A program made the translations under genes and the position numbers. From Lentisphaerae bacterium RIFOXYA12_64_32 (GTDB lineage: Bacteria > Verrucomicrobiota > Lentisphaeria > Oligosphaerales > YB12-FULL-65-16), in the NCBI GenBank assembly GCA_001803235.1, contig MHBL01000374.1, forward strand, positions 1 through 40,220: a DNA stretch of 40,220 bases. The letters are read 5' to 3'. Below the pieces are notes generated by a model that did no database searches, was not told the origin of the DNA, and saw nothing but the letters and a program-made list of their open reading frames with translations. Below are positions 24,626 to 36,003 of this stretch, piece by piece (the stretch's first letter is position 1; each line of letters starts with the position of its first letter).

Positions 24626-27600
24626 TCACGGTTTGGCGTGAAGGAAACGGAACTCGTCTGCCTGGAGCCACTTGCTATATCGTGGGTCTTTCTCCCAGTG
24701 TCGGTAGCTATCGTCGGGGCACTGCCCCAAATCGTGCTGTGTTGTCGTGCCGGCACTCGACAGGGCCAGGCGACCGCCCGGCGGGCCGGTGCGGTGGAAG
24801 AACAGTTCGGCGGTGCCGTCGGTCAGGGCGATGCGAACTCCGGTCTCATCGGCATTCGCACCGGGCAACGCCTGCACGTCCAGCGGAATTTGGTCAGCCG
24901 CGGCGCCCGTTCGGAGCACGACCAGGTACTCCGCACTCCCGTGTGCCGGTTCCTGGGTGATGATGACCACGGGCATGCTGAGCGACTCGCCAAAATCACG
25001 CACGTTGCCGGCGGATGTCTGTGCGTCGGGCGGCAGCAGGACGCGCGCAGAAAGTGCGGACTTGCCGGATTCGACCCGGAACGCCTTCCCTTCCGCCTGG
25101 AGTTTGCCGACGGTCGCCGCCAACCAGCGCACCGGCCGCGTCGGCCCAGGGCACGTCATCCGGTCGTAGACCACGACGGTGTCTGGCCGCAGGAACACGA
25201 CCTGGCGGCCGGCCTCCGCGACGTCGGCGCACGGCCAGGCGTTGGTCATGTCGCCGGCGGCGTAGTCGAACGCCGGATGCGTTTCGTAAGCAACAATATC
25301 TGCCTCTCTGACATACGGATTCTGGACATGCTCGTGGAAGGACAGAGTGTAGTACCGCTGGTCCTTCACCTCAGCAGGAATGCGTCCCGTGGTGAACGCA
25401 CGGTTGCGTTGTTCGTAGACTTTGACTTCCGGCGCGTACCGATTGACCACGCGTCGCTCGGTCATGCCGCGCGGATGCCCGACGGCACGCATCCACCACG
25501 GCATCCAGTCATCGCCCACGACGACAGTGTTGCCCCACGTCGGCACAGGCTGGCCATGATCGCCGCGTCGGGCTGACGGCGCGGCGAGCAGTGTGTCGTC
25601 GCCTCGCGAGAGGCGCAGGTGTCCGGGTTGGAAGCGCGGCGAGCAGTCGCGGGCCCCGCACACGAACAGCAGGTGAGTCGCGTCGTTCGCCCATGAACCG
25701 CGCATGGAGACGTGTCCTTCGCCGTCGAACAGCGCCGCGGGTGGAAGCGCCACGAACGGCACCGCAGGGGCAAGGGGCTCGTACCAACCCCACGCCAGAT
25801 ACAGTGGCAAGCAGACTCCGGCTCCGTCGAAAAGCTTGTCGACCTCGGCATCTGTCAGTGTCGACGCGCCGTCGAGGGCCGTTAGCGTTTGGTCCCAGTC
25901 GTCAAGGTGCTTCTCGAGCGGGTGTCGCGCTAGGCCGGAGACGGCTCGGATCATGGTGGAGACCATGACCTGATCCCTGCCGGTATGCGGTCCTCCGGAC
26001 GTGACCGTGCCCTTGACACAGCAGGGGTTTTCCCCAAACGGCGGCGCGGCGTATCGGTAGTGCGTGAACCAGCCTTGGAAATGCGGCCGTTCGAAGAGGC
26101 GCGGCATGCCGAACACGTTGCGATACAGCGTGTGTGCCCCAAGTGTGCCGAAGATGGGGCAGATGCAGAAACTGTGCATGCTCTGATAGTAGTCGCCGCC
26201 GTGCGCGCCGGCGTGCGCCATGAAGTAGCGGTCCACGTTCATCAGCCACGTGGCCTGCTGGAACAGGCTCGCCCGCATTCCGGGCGTGAGCGGTTCGCGC
26301 AGCGCCAGCAAGTTCTCTTCGCGCCGATCGAGGTCCTCCCACGCATTGGGGTACAGCGTTTCGACCTGCGCGCGCAGTTCCGGGGTCCGCGCCACCGCCG
26401 TGTCGTAGAGGAACGGCAGCGCCCCGCGCAGCCAGTTGTGCACGAAGGTGTGCTGGTCGGCTCGCCCCTTCTCCAAGAGGCGCAGGACACTGCCGGTCAG
26501 CCGTTCCACCCCGGGCGTGTCGTTGAGAAAGGTGAGGGCAAAGCTGCACCCGATCACCCGCCACTTGCCGAGGATATCGAAGTACGGCGACTCGGACGGA
26601 TACCGTGCCAGCAGGGTTGACGGCAGGAAATCTTCGGCCTCATGGTTGCGGAGCAGCCACTGCGCGTAGCGCTCGAACAACCGCGGGTGTGCGGCGACGC
26701 GCGCGCGTATGGCGGCCTCCTCGTCGGCCCGCCAGAGCAGGCGCGGGTGCTCGAGCTTCGGCAGACGCAGGAATACGCACTGCCGCTCGAGGGTACCGTG
26801 TTCGGACGCCATGGTGACGCGCAGGCTGAATACGCCCCACTCGTTAAGAACGGGCGCCAGCGTGGAATGATGCTCGCCGCCAGGGGCCAGGTTAATCGTG
26901 AGCTTCTCGCTGAAGACGGTCTCGCCGAGGAAGTTGCGGACTTCGCAACCGCCGTTGGTGAGCATGGGCGTTTGCGAAGTGTTCCGCAGTTCCACGGTGA
27001 ATTGTACCGGTTCCTGATCGTAGAACACGCCATGATAGGAGGGGAGTGGCACGGCGGTATGCCGGTCGCGCGGTTCGGGCAGGAGTTGGACCTCCAGCCG
27101 CCCGTCGAGTGTCGGGATCACGGCGATCGCGTCCAGGCAGGCGTAGCGGCTGTGCGCCTGCACGCTCAGTCGGTGCCGCCCGGCTTCCAACCGGAACGGC
27201 ACGGCGTTCCAGCGCCGGAACTCGTCGGTGCCGGCAACCAGGAACAGTTCGTTGTCGGGGGTGAGCCACAGGTCGCGGCTCCAGTCGTGTGGCGGGCCAT
27301 CGTCCATGGCGAAGGTCACCGTCCCCGGGGCGTCGTTGGGGCCGAGTTGGGCGCTGTTCGGATCGAGTTGCGGGTCGCAGACGCTGCCGACATCGAGCCA
27401 GCTTCCGTCGGTGCGGCAGAGCACGCTCGAATTGTCCTCCGCATGGAAGCTCAGCGTTTTCTCGGGCACGCGGGCCTCGTACAGTGCGGCGACCTCACTG
27501 GCGCCAAGCGCCCTTGACCACAGTCGTGCCTGCGCGATCTGGCCCTTGAACCAGTAGCAGCCCGGTTGCGACCCGATTCCGAGCGGAGTCGTGGACGGAT

Positions 27601-29800
27601 GCAGGGGTTGCGGCGGTGTTGAAGTTTCGGCGACGCCGTCAACGAACACGCCGAATTTCGGCCCGGCGGGGTCATAGACGCCGGCCACGTGGGCCCAGCG
27701 TCCGCGCGGGACCCGGGCCTTGGAGTAGACGTAACCACGATCGGTGTCTTTCTGCTCGTTCACACCGTTGAGGTTAAGGAAAACCACGCCGTCGTTGCGG
27801 ACCATGAGCATGTAGCCTGCGTTCGGACCACGCTTGGCGATCACGCACGAGGACGGGTCCGGCCGACCTTCCGGGTTCGAACTGCCGGGACCGTCCCATT
27901 TGATCCAGGCATCGACCGTGAACCCGCTCTCGGGCATCAGTGCGGGCGAGTGCGGCCACTCGGCCTTGGCACGGCGCCCGTCGAACGCGGGAGTCGGTCC
28001 GAAGAACGGGTCGTCCACCACGGTGACGGCGGTTGCTGCGCCCGTTCCGATTGAGCCGGTCTGTTCCCGGCAAGCCGCCGCCGCGTCGCGGTCTTGCCAG
28101 GTTCCCCAGCGTGCCACGAGGCCAGCGTCCGGCTCGGCAACGTTGCGCGACGTGACCGGCACGATGACGGTGGCTTCCAGGTGCGGGTCAGGGCCGGACG
28201 ACACGGCGGCGGCTGAGACCTCCAGGGTGCGTGGATCCACGGCAAGTTGTGGTGCCATCCTGACCAGCACGCGGTAGGGCGCTTCACTGTCCGGCGGTAA
28301 GTAGTAGGTCCAAGGCCAGCGTCCGGCGGCAAAGAATGTGGATTCGGGGTAGAGCCGTACGACGTGAACCTCGAGCGGTTCGTCTGGCAGCGGTACTGAC
28401 CGCATCTGACGCTGTGCCACCACGTCGAGCACCGCCAAGCACTTGCCACGGCGGCAGGCCACGTAGAGCAGGCCATCATGCAAGGCGAGATACACGGGCA
28501 GCTCCGGAGTCGCGACGGCGCCCGTGACTTTGCGGTTTTCGACGTCGACCACCAGTACCTGGTTGCCGGCCGCATCCGCCACGTAGACGCGGCCGCGCTC
28601 CGGGTCGGTGATCAAGTCGACGGGATAGCCGCCGACATCGAGCTGTCCGTCAAGGGTCTCGGTCTCCATGTTCAGGAAGCCCAGCCGTCCGGCCAGCGGC
28701 GCTGCGAACACCAGCGTTACGCCGAGTTCGTCCAGGGCAACGGGGCCCGGAGTCGGTTGCAATGGTGTCGGCGGTGTAGCGGGAGTCGCCGACTCCGTCA
28801 CCTCTCGCACGTCGAGCGACTTCTTGCTGGCCCTGGCACGAATGCCGTGCGGCGTCGGAGCGTCGAACGTCTTGGAGGGTTGGCGTTCGGCGTTTTCGGT
28901 CGGGATCGGGTTCGGCCAGCCGGCTACGGTTCGGCCCGGAGTGAAGTAGTCGAATCGGTCAGGGGGTTCCTCTTCGAGTGAGCCCGTCTTGAGCACCAGT
29001 GCGGCGCGAGTCACGATCAGGGATGTGCCCTGCCGCCGCACGCGCAAGCCTGGCGCGCCGAGCGGGATCCGTTGTGTTTCCGTCCCGGCGGCCGGGTCCA
29101 CGACGGCCAGGCACTTGTCCCGCAGGCACGCGGCGAACACGCGTCCCTCAGCGCAATCGACGGACCACGGCATGCCGTTGACGTTGATGCTGCCGACGCA
29201 GCGTCGGGACTCCGCATCAATGACGTGGAGCTTGTTCTGCGCCGGGTCTGCAACGTAGACCGTGCCGCCGCCAGGCGTTGCCGCGAGATCGAGCGGATAT
29301 CCGCCCGTCTCGATGGGCGCCGAGACACGGTTGGTGGTCACATCGAGCACGCCGACTCGTCCGGCAGCGGGCGCCGTGAAGAACAGCGAGCCGGTCGCGG
29401 CAGCCACGGCTGAAGGCCCGACACTGCGCGGCAGCGGGTGCGGAAATCGCTGTGCCGGCTTCTGCTCGCCGTGCCGCCACCAGACGGGCAGGAACTGCAG
29501 GGTGCACGGGCGTTCGAGTTCGAACTCGAACTGCAGGCTGGACGTTGCTTCGGGCGTCCAGCCTGAGGGCGCGACGTAGGCACCGTGATCGGCCCAGGCG
29601 TGGTCGGTCTGCTGCCACACCCCCACGCGGACCGCGTCCTCCGCCTGCCAGAGCAGGGGGGCGGGGCCGGTATCCGGGACAGGGAAGTCTGCGGTCAGGC
29701 CGTGACTGGCAGCAAGCAGCAACGCCGTTACCAGTCCTTTGAGGCTGACGGTTGCGTCGGCATGCGGTTGCGTCTTGCGGGTGTCGCGTGTGATGTCCAT
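24626..29800 (-). CDS. Beta-propeller / LamG / heparinase II-III-like fusion
   Basis: 1724 residues, exported (hydrophobic VSLKGLVTALLLAASHGLTA). Residues 147-235 and 371-459 are two copies of a YVTN-type propeller unit (RVGVLDVTTN...TGGYPLDLA...VYVADPAQNKLHVID...DKCLAVVD) joined by a 135-residue linker. Residues about 560-780 form a LamG/concanavalin-like domain (SGFTVDAWIKWDG, GRWAHVAGVYD, GQIAQARLWSRAL). After beta modules, the last 700 residues resemble heparinase II/III-like lyases: a helical toroid (HPRLFERYAQWLL, FVHNWLRGALPFLYDTA, HAGAHGGDYYQSMH) and a C-terminal sandwich (QVVFLRPDTVVVYDRM). It probably cleaves an acidic polysaccharide outside the cell. GGGGGA precedes ATG 29800; a TTG at 29818 is less likely. 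Catalytic residues are not certain. Confidence 0.7.
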   Translation of the reverse strand: MDITRDTRKTQPHADATVSLKGLVTALLLAASHGLTADFPVPDTGPAPLLWQAEDAVRVGVWQQTDHAWADHGAYVAPSGWTPEATSSLQFEFELERPCTLQFLPVWWRHGEQKPAQRFPHPLPRSVGPSAVAAATGSLFFTAPAAGRVGVLDVTTNRVSAPIETGGYPLDLAATPGGGTVYVADPAQNKLHVIDAESRRCVGSINVNGMPWSVDCAEGRVFAACLRDKCLAVVDPAAGTETQRIPLGAPGLRVRRQGTSLIVTRAALVLKTGSLEEEPPDRFDYFTPGRTVAGWPNPIPTENAERQPSKTFDAPTPHGIRARASKKSLDVREVTESATPATPPTPLQPTPGPVALDELGVTLVFAAPLAGRLGFLNMETETLDGQLDVGGYPVDLITDPERGRVYVADAAGNQVLVVDVENRKVTGAVATPELPVYLALHDGLLYVACRRGKCLAVLDVVAQRQMRSVPLPDEPLEVHVVRLYPESTFFAAGRWPWTYYLPPDSEAPYRVLVRMAPQLAVDPRTLEVSAAAVSSGPDPHLEATVIVPVTSRNVAEPDAGLVARWGTWQDRDAAAACREQTGSIGTGAATAVTVVDDPFFGPTPAFDGRRAKAEWPHSPALMPESGFTVDAWIKWDGPGSSNPEGRPDPSSCVIAKRGPNAGYMLMVRNDGVVFLNLNGVNEQKDTDRGYVYSKARVPRGRWAHVAGVYDPAGPKFGVFVDGVAETSTPPQPLHPSTTPLGIGSQPGCYWFKGQIAQARLWSRALGASEVAALYEARVPEKTLSFHAEDNSSVLCRTDGSWLDVGSVCDPQLDPNSAQLGPNDAPGTVTFAMDDGPPHDWSRDLWLTPDNELFLVAGTDEFRRWNAVPFRLEAGRHRLSVQAHSRYACLDAIAVIPTLDGRLEVQLLPEPRDRHTAVPLPSYHGVFYDQEPVQFTVELRNTSQTPMLTNGGCEVRNFLGETVFSEKLTINLAPGGEHHSTLAPVLNEWGVFSLRVTMASEHGTLERQCVFLRLPKLEHPRLLWRADEEAAIRARVAAHPRLFERYAQWLLRNHEAEDFLPSTLLARYPSESPYFDILGKWRVIGCSFALTFLNDTPGVERLTGSVLRLLEKGRADQHTFVHNWLRGALPFLYDTAVARTPELRAQVETLYPNAWEDLDRREENLLALREPLTPGMRASLFQQATWLMNVDRYFMAHAGAHGGDYYQSMHSFCICPIFGTLGAHTLYRNVFGMPRLFERPHFQGWFTHYRYAAPPFGENPCCVKGTVTSGGPHTGRDQVMVSTMIRAVSGLARHPLEKHLDDWDQTLTALDGASTLTDAEVDKLFDGAGVCLPLYLAWGWYEPLAPAVPFVALPPAALFDGEGHVSMRGSWANDATHLLFVCGARDCSPRFQPGHLRLSRGDDTLLAAPSARRGDHGQPVPTWGNTVVVGDDWMPWWMRAVGHPRGMTERRVVNRYAPEVKVYEQRNRAFTTGRIPAEVKDQRYYTLSFHEHVQNPYVREADIVAYETHPAFDYAAGDMTNAWPCADVAEAGRQVVFLRPDTVVVYDRMTCPGPTRPVRWLAATVGKLQAEGKAFRVESGKSALSARVLLPPDAQTSAGNVRDFGESLSMPVVIITQEPAHGSAEYLVVLRTGAAADQIPLDVQALPGANADETGVRIALTDGTAELFFHRTGPPGGRLALSSAGTTTQHDLGQCPDDSYRHWEKDPRYSKWLQADEFRFLHAKP

Positions 29801-29839
29801 TCGGCTGTCCCCCGCCAAGAAGAGAGGTCCCAGGTGTCA

Positions 29840-29920
29840 GTGTCAGGTTTCAGGTGTCAGCAAAATACACGATGGAGTCCAGCATCAGAGCGCTCTTCCG
29901 TGACACCTGAAACCTGACAC
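29840..29920. repeat. 20-bp perfect inverted repeat of the TTTCAGGTGTCA type
   Basis: GTGTCAGGTTTCAGGTGTCA at 29840-29859 is exactly complementary to 29901-29920, with 41 bp between. The unit recurs at 24424-24454. It lies between the stop of the aldo/keto reductase and the start of the heparinase gene, both on the minus strand, and could form a long hairpin in the mRNA. Confidence 0.85.
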
Positions 29921-29966
29921 CTGAACAGTCATCCCGCAAGACGGGGGGACGGGAAGTTCCAGAATA

Positions 29967-30842
29967 CTACCGCCGGATCTCCGCCGCGGCCAGTGCCTGG
30001 TCGAGGTGTGCAGGGGTGCGGGCGCCGACCAGCACGCTGGCAATACCGGGCTGACGGAAGACCCACGCGAGCGCCAGTCGGATCATCGGCGTCCCGGTGC
30101 GTTCCGATTCGGAGCGCAGGTCGGTCAGGATGCGGAACCCATTCTCGCTGAAGTAGATGCTCTGGTGTCCGGGCTTGATGTCGAAACGTGTGCCGGGCGG
30201 GATGGCGCCGTTAGGCGTGTACTTGCCGGTGAGGAACCCGGCGCCCAATGGCGAGTAAGTGACCACGCCGAGTCCCTCCTGCGAACAGAGCGGCAGCAGG
30301 TCGGTCTCGATCTCGCGGTGGACCAGGTTGTAGATCGGCTGCACCACCGCCATGCGTGCCAGGCCACGCCGGGCCTGGATATCGAGAATGGTCCGGAGTT
30401 GCGCGGCGCTGAAATTGCTGCCCCCGAGGTGGCGCACCTTGCCGTCGCGAACGAGTTGGTTGAGGACCTCGAGCGTCGGCTCGATCGGTGCTATCGGGTC
30501 GGGTTGGTGCAGCAGGAGTACGTCGAGGCAGTTCAAGCGCAATCGCCGCCGGCTCGCCTCGACGGACGCAACGACGTGTTCGGGCGTCAGCGGCGGTGCG
30601 ACCTTGGTCATGACGACTGGGCGGTTGCGGAGTCCGCAACCGCCCAACCACTCACCCAGGATCTCCTCGGATGCGCCGTCGCCGTACGCGGCAGCCGTGT
30701 CGAGCAGGCTGACGCCGGATCTGGCCGCGTAGTCCAGGATATCCAGCGACGTGCGCCGGTCGATCTCGCGGCCGAACGTCACGCACCCGAGCCCGATCGA
30801 GCTGACACTCAAGCCTGTCTGGCCAAGTTGGCGTTGCTGCAT
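29967..30842 (-). CDS. Aldo/keto reductase
   Basis: 291 residues from ATG 30842 (MQQRQLGQTGLSVSSIGLGC), full length for the AKR family. The catalytic tetrad is visible: D48 and Y53 (LLDTAAAYGDG), K80 (VVMTKVAP) and H112 (LLLHQPDP). GGSNFS and VVTYSPLGAGFLTGKY are typical NADP(H)-site and barrel motifs. It is most like the general aldo/keto reductase group that acts on sugar aldehydes and steroids; the substrate is unknown. The frame extends to 30938, but the added 32 residues are not family-like. It follows the GH43-like gene in the same direction with a 108-bp gap, so co-transcription is possible. Confidence 0.85.
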   Translation of the reverse strand: MQQRQLGQTGLSVSSIGLGCVTFGREIDRRTSLDILDYAARSGVSLLDTAAAYGDGASEEILGEWLGGCGLRNRPVVMTKVAPPLTPEHVVASVEASRRRLRLNCLDVLLLHQPDPIAPIEPTLEVLNQLVRDGKVRHLGGSNFSAAQLRTILDIQARRGLARMAVVQPIYNLVHREIETDLLPLCSQEGLGVVTYSPLGAGFLTGKYTPNGAIPPGTRFDIKPGHQSIYFSENGFRILTDLRSESERTGTPMIRLALAWVFRQPGIASVLVGARTPAHLDQALAAAEIRR

Positions 30843-30950
30843 GGTTACACTCAATGCTGTCCGAGTTGGGGCGAGAATGGTTGACTGTTGAAGTGCCGTT
30901 GGCCTTGGGCGAACGATGTGCGACCGCGCGACGGGCATCCCGATCGTGCT

Positions 30951-31817
30951 TCAGTTCTCGGTCAACTCTCCGATGGCGATGCCGTGTTCCCCGGCGACGG
31001 AGTAGAGCAGGTACGTTCTGCCCTCGTCCTGGAACACACACGGGTCACGGAGTTGATGCACCCGATGGTGAACGGCGCCGCGCCGCGACGGTTCGATGGC
31101 GCAGTCGGCACCTTCGTAATCGGTTTCCGGCCGCAGCAGCGTGGTCGGCGGCGTGGGCCGCCACGTGTGCCAGTCGGGCTCCAGCCGGATCGACGCGTAC
31201 AGAATACGTTCCGGGCAGTCGTTGGCGTTCGAGTAGAATACGGTGAGCGTGTCGTCTGCCGGCAGCACGGCAGCGTGGCGCATGTCAGGTGTGAAAAGGC
31301 GGGGCCCTTGCTCGAACGCCGTCACTCCGGAGTGCGAGCGTCGGAGCGTGCCCGGCATCTCGAGGGTGTACCAGGCCTCCTGCCACCGAAAGGCCCGCCA
31401 GTACGAGGAACCGAGTATCTCCGGGCGAGCGTTGAAGTTCAGTCCGTCCGCTGAGGTGGCCAGGCGCGTTGCCTGGTGCGGCGGCGTGGGCAGGCAGCAC
31501 CCGTGGTAGTACATGCGGATCTGGCGGGCTTCATTGAGCACATGCACGTCGGGCGAGGCAATGTGCGCGGCGAAGAATGAATCGGCGAGACCCAGCACGC
31601 CGGGGTGGTACAGACGCCACGGCCCCTCGAGCCGATCCGCGAGCGCCAAACGGATGTGTGTGCCTTGGTGGTGGGCGAAGTAGAGGTAGTACTTGCCCAA
31701 GGGGTTCGGCACCCAGGCCGGGACACGAATCAATGACGGGCCATTGATGTTACTCCCCAGCTCCGCGTCCATTTCCGGACGGATGATCGGATTGGTGCTG
31801 AACCGACGCATCTGCAT
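30951..31817 (-). CDS. GH43-like five-bladed propeller protein
   Basis: 288 residues without a signal peptide. The blades read NPIIRPEM...NGPSLIRVPAWV, KYYLYFAHHQGTHIRLALADRLEGPW, AHIASPDVHVL, IRMYYHGC, TRLATSADGLNF and DPCVFQDEGRTYLLYSVAGEHGIAIGEL. This is the pattern of GH43/GH32/GH117-type beta-propellers, with NGPSLIRVP at the usual place of the first acidic residue and a DP-x-V-F motif late in the protein. The catalytic base is not clear, because the first blade lacks the usual D-P/D motif, so it may bind rather than cleave, or belong to a divergent family. GGAG lies 8-10 nt before ATG 31817. It is cytoplasmic by sequence, unlike the other glycan enzymes here. Confidence 0.65.
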   Translation of the reverse strand: MQMRRFSTNPIIRPEMDAELGSNINGPSLIRVPAWVPNPLGKYYLYFAHHQGTHIRLALADRLEGPWRLYHPGVLGLADSFFAAHIASPDVHVLNEARQIRMYYHGCCLPTPPHQATRLATSADGLNFNARPEILGSSYWRAFRWQEAWYTLEMPGTLRRSHSGVTAFEQGPRLFTPDMRHAAVLPADDTLTVFYSNANDCPERILYASIRLEPDWHTWRPTPPTTLLRPETDYEGADCAIEPSRRGAVHHRVHQLRDPCVFQDEGRTYLLYSVAGEHGIAIGELTEN

Positions 31818-31956
31818 GCATCAACTCCGGTTGGGTGAACCGTTTGAGCAGGCTTGGCACGTGGACATCTTGCTGGACACCCCTCGGGCCAGGAACGCCG
31901 GCCAAGGGACTGGCCGGGGCACGGGGGCCGGAGAGGCGCGCGGCCCAGCCAACGGC

Positions 31957-34023
31957 CTACTTTCTCCACACCCAGTACTGGCGGCCGAGGTCGGCGCGGG
32001 ATTCGAGGCAGTTTTTGAGGTCGAAGTAGCTTTCCGGCGGTCCGGACAGGGCCGGGCGCGTGTAGTGCATGGTGAAGCAGGACGTGTTGCCGGCGGTCTG
32101 CTGTTCGGTCTTCATCTGGACGACGGAGCTGGTGAAGTCGCGCGCTTCCGGGCAGGAGTAGATGCTGTAGCCGGTGGGAGACACGATGCGGACCTTGACC
32201 GAATCGGAGCGCGGCGCCGGCCAGAACAGGTCGAACTCGCGCCGCTCACGGCCGACTTCACGGGCATCGAACTCCAGCCACGGCGGACGGATGCTGATCA
32301 GGCTTGGCCGCACGTCGGCAAATTCCGGTACGTAGTACTCGAGCGTGATGTCCATGGACGCGCTGTTGCGGGTGACATCGCCGACGGAGTGATGGATGTT
32401 GGTGGCGCGTTGGTCGGTGGCCCGGACCATGCCTTGCACCTCGTTGTCTATCTCTTCTTCGGTCATACGTCGCCAGCCGCGGAGGCTGCGGGCCGTGGGG
32501 CCACGGAAGCAGATCTTTTCGGAGACTTGCGCGCCGCCCTTGCGGTCCAGGGTTGCGGTGACCTCCCGGTCCATGCCCTGCGATTCAGGAGGTGCGGTAG
32601 GGACTTGGCCCAGGCCTTGGCCGGGCAGGAGACAGGGTGCGCCGCTGTACGCGATGGCGGGCTCGTCGGTCGCCGCCAGGTCGTCGCTCGGGATCAGCCA
32701 GCGCGGCATAGTGCCCCCGAGGCGCACGGCCGGCAGGCCGAGGGCATTCCGACTCGGGACCTTGGGTGCGGGTAGGCCGGCCTGGCGCGGCCGGATCCAG
32801 ACCCAGGTGACATCCGGGAGCCCGGCTGCCTTGAGCCAGCGGTAGAGCAGGTAGGTACGGTCGAGCTGCGCGCCGCGTCGCAGTCGCCAGGTTTCGGCGG
32901 GGTCACTGGGCAGATAGCCGGTGGCCAGGAGCGGCGCGGGGTATTCGTCCGTGTTGCGCGAGACCTGTTCCCAGATGGCTTCGGCGGTGGTGGCGGGCGG
33001 CGGGGGTATGTCGCGGAAGCGCTGGTCGCAGGCATCGAGATCGCGCTGGAACGCGGCGGCAATCCCTTCCCAGGACTCGGGGCAGGCGGAAACGACCAAC
33101 CGCGGCACGATGTCGGCGAGCGGCGGCATGAGCGGTTCAGAGATGATCTGCGGCATGTCGACGCGGTTCCACCGATACCGAACCGCGTCGCCCTCCGTGA
33201 TCTGGTCGAAACGAACCGTCTCGGTCGGGTCGTTCAGCATCTGCCAGTGGATGGGGCAGGCCGTGGGTGCGACGATTTCGATGACCATTTCTCGGGTGGG
33301 ATCGAGGTTGCCGAACCTGAATTCGGTCGCAAAGAAGTCCCCGGGCAGCGCCGTGTGGCGGGTGACGTCCGTGGCGGCATCCAGCACGGTGCCCGGCTTG
33401 CCTTCCGGCAGCGCAAAGCGGCAATTCAATACGTTGTCGTACCGTGGCAACTCGGCGTAGGGCGATTCCTCCTGGATGGCGGTGTCGCGCAGGTGCACGA
33501 TCTCGCCGTCGGGACGGATCGAAATGCCGTGACGGATGTTGGCGGTCTCGACGTCCTTGCGGTAGGTGATCTCGCGGATCGTGGCGTCCTCGCCGTGATC
33601 GTTGAGGATGCGCACGATGAAGCGGTTGGCCGTCGTCCACGTTTGCGGAGTCTGCAACTGGACCCGGGTCTGGCTCAGGAGGACGAAGACGCCGGCGCCC
33701 GGGTGCTTGGCCGGGTCGATCGGGGTGGCGACGCACGCCTTGAGGACGTCGTCGGGGATGTCCTTCAGTTGGCGTATCTCACCCCACTCGCGCGTCTTCT
33801 GCAACCGGATGTGCACGACATCGGCGCGGGGGTACTGCTTGACCGCACCGTCCTGCTGAAACTCGACGACACTTTCAGTGGAGCGCTGAAGCGTTCCTTC
33901 GTACTCGTGCCCGTCGCGCAGGATGATCATGTCGGCGGGGGCGGCACAGCACAACACGGCCAGGACGGCGACCAGTGTTCGCTGGGGTGCGCGGATCGGC
34001 AGGAGACGGCGTGAGTGATGCAT
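31957..34023 (-). CDS. Exported DUF3857 protein with inactive transglutaminase-like domain
   Basis: 688 residues. Signal sequence (RTLVAVLAVLCCAAPA), then a small beta domain at 32-75 (MIILRDGHEYEGTLQ...PRADVVHIRL) and DUF3857 at about 120-310 (RFIVRILNDHGEDATIREITY, RHGISIRPDGEIVHLRDTAIQE). A transglutaminase-like core is at about 345-470 and DUF3858-type strands lie near the end (REVTATLDRKGGAQVSEKI). In active relatives the core reads G-D-C-K-D; here it is RRGAQLDRTYLLYRWLKAAGLP, with Q386 at the cysteine position. The usual N-H-V histidine is replaced around GTMPRWLIPSDD. Protease or crosslinking activity is thus unlikely. GGAG precedes ATG 34023, 17 bp after the glmS stop, so the two probably form an operon. 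Confidence 0.75.
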   Translation of the reverse strand: MHHSRRLLPIRAPQRTLVAVLAVLCCAAPADMIILRDGHEYEGTLQRSTESVVEFQQDGAVKQYPRADVVHIRLQKTREWGEIRQLKDIPDDVLKACVATPIDPAKHPGAGVFVLLSQTRVQLQTPQTWTTANRFIVRILNDHGEDATIREITYRKDVETANIRHGISIRPDGEIVHLRDTAIQEESPYAELPRYDNVLNCRFALPEGKPGTVLDAATDVTRHTALPGDFFATEFRFGNLDPTREMVIEIVAPTACPIHWQMLNDPTETVRFDQITEGDAVRYRWNRVDMPQIISEPLMPPLADIVPRLVVSACPESWEGIAAAFQRDLDACDQRFRDIPPPPATTAEAIWEQVSRNTDEYPAPLLATGYLPSDPAETWRLRRGAQLDRTYLLYRWLKAAGLPDVTWVWIRPRQAGLPAPKVPSRNALGLPAVRLGGTMPRWLIPSDDLAATDEPAIAYSGAPCLLPGQGLGQVPTAPPESQGMDREVTATLDRKGGAQVSEKICFRGPTARSLRGWRRMTEEEIDNEVQGMVRATDQRATNIHHSVGDVTRNSASMDITLEYYVPEFADVRPSLISIRPPWLEFDAREVGRERREFDLFWPAPRSDSVKVRIVSPTGYSIYSCPEARDFTSSVVQMKTEQQTAGNTSCFTMHYTRPALSGPPESYFDLKNCLESRADLGRQYWVWRK

Positions 34024-34040
34024 TCTCGTTTTCTCCGTGG

Positions 34041-35875
<1,835 letters not shown>

Positions 35876-36003
35876 GCGTTCCAGACCTTTCCCTCTGCCT
35901 AAACAGGCTGCCGGCGAAAGACAGCCGAAAAGACCCTGAATGACGGTCGAGTCCGTACTATACAGTCACGAGGGCCGGTGTGCCTGCGAGCGGGCCAGGA
36001 GAC

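Noticed and set aside
35876..36003. glmS ribozyme upstream of glmS
   Set aside because: No recognisable core sequence or pseudoknot pattern close to the start codon, and the region is mostly repeat element F and its flank.
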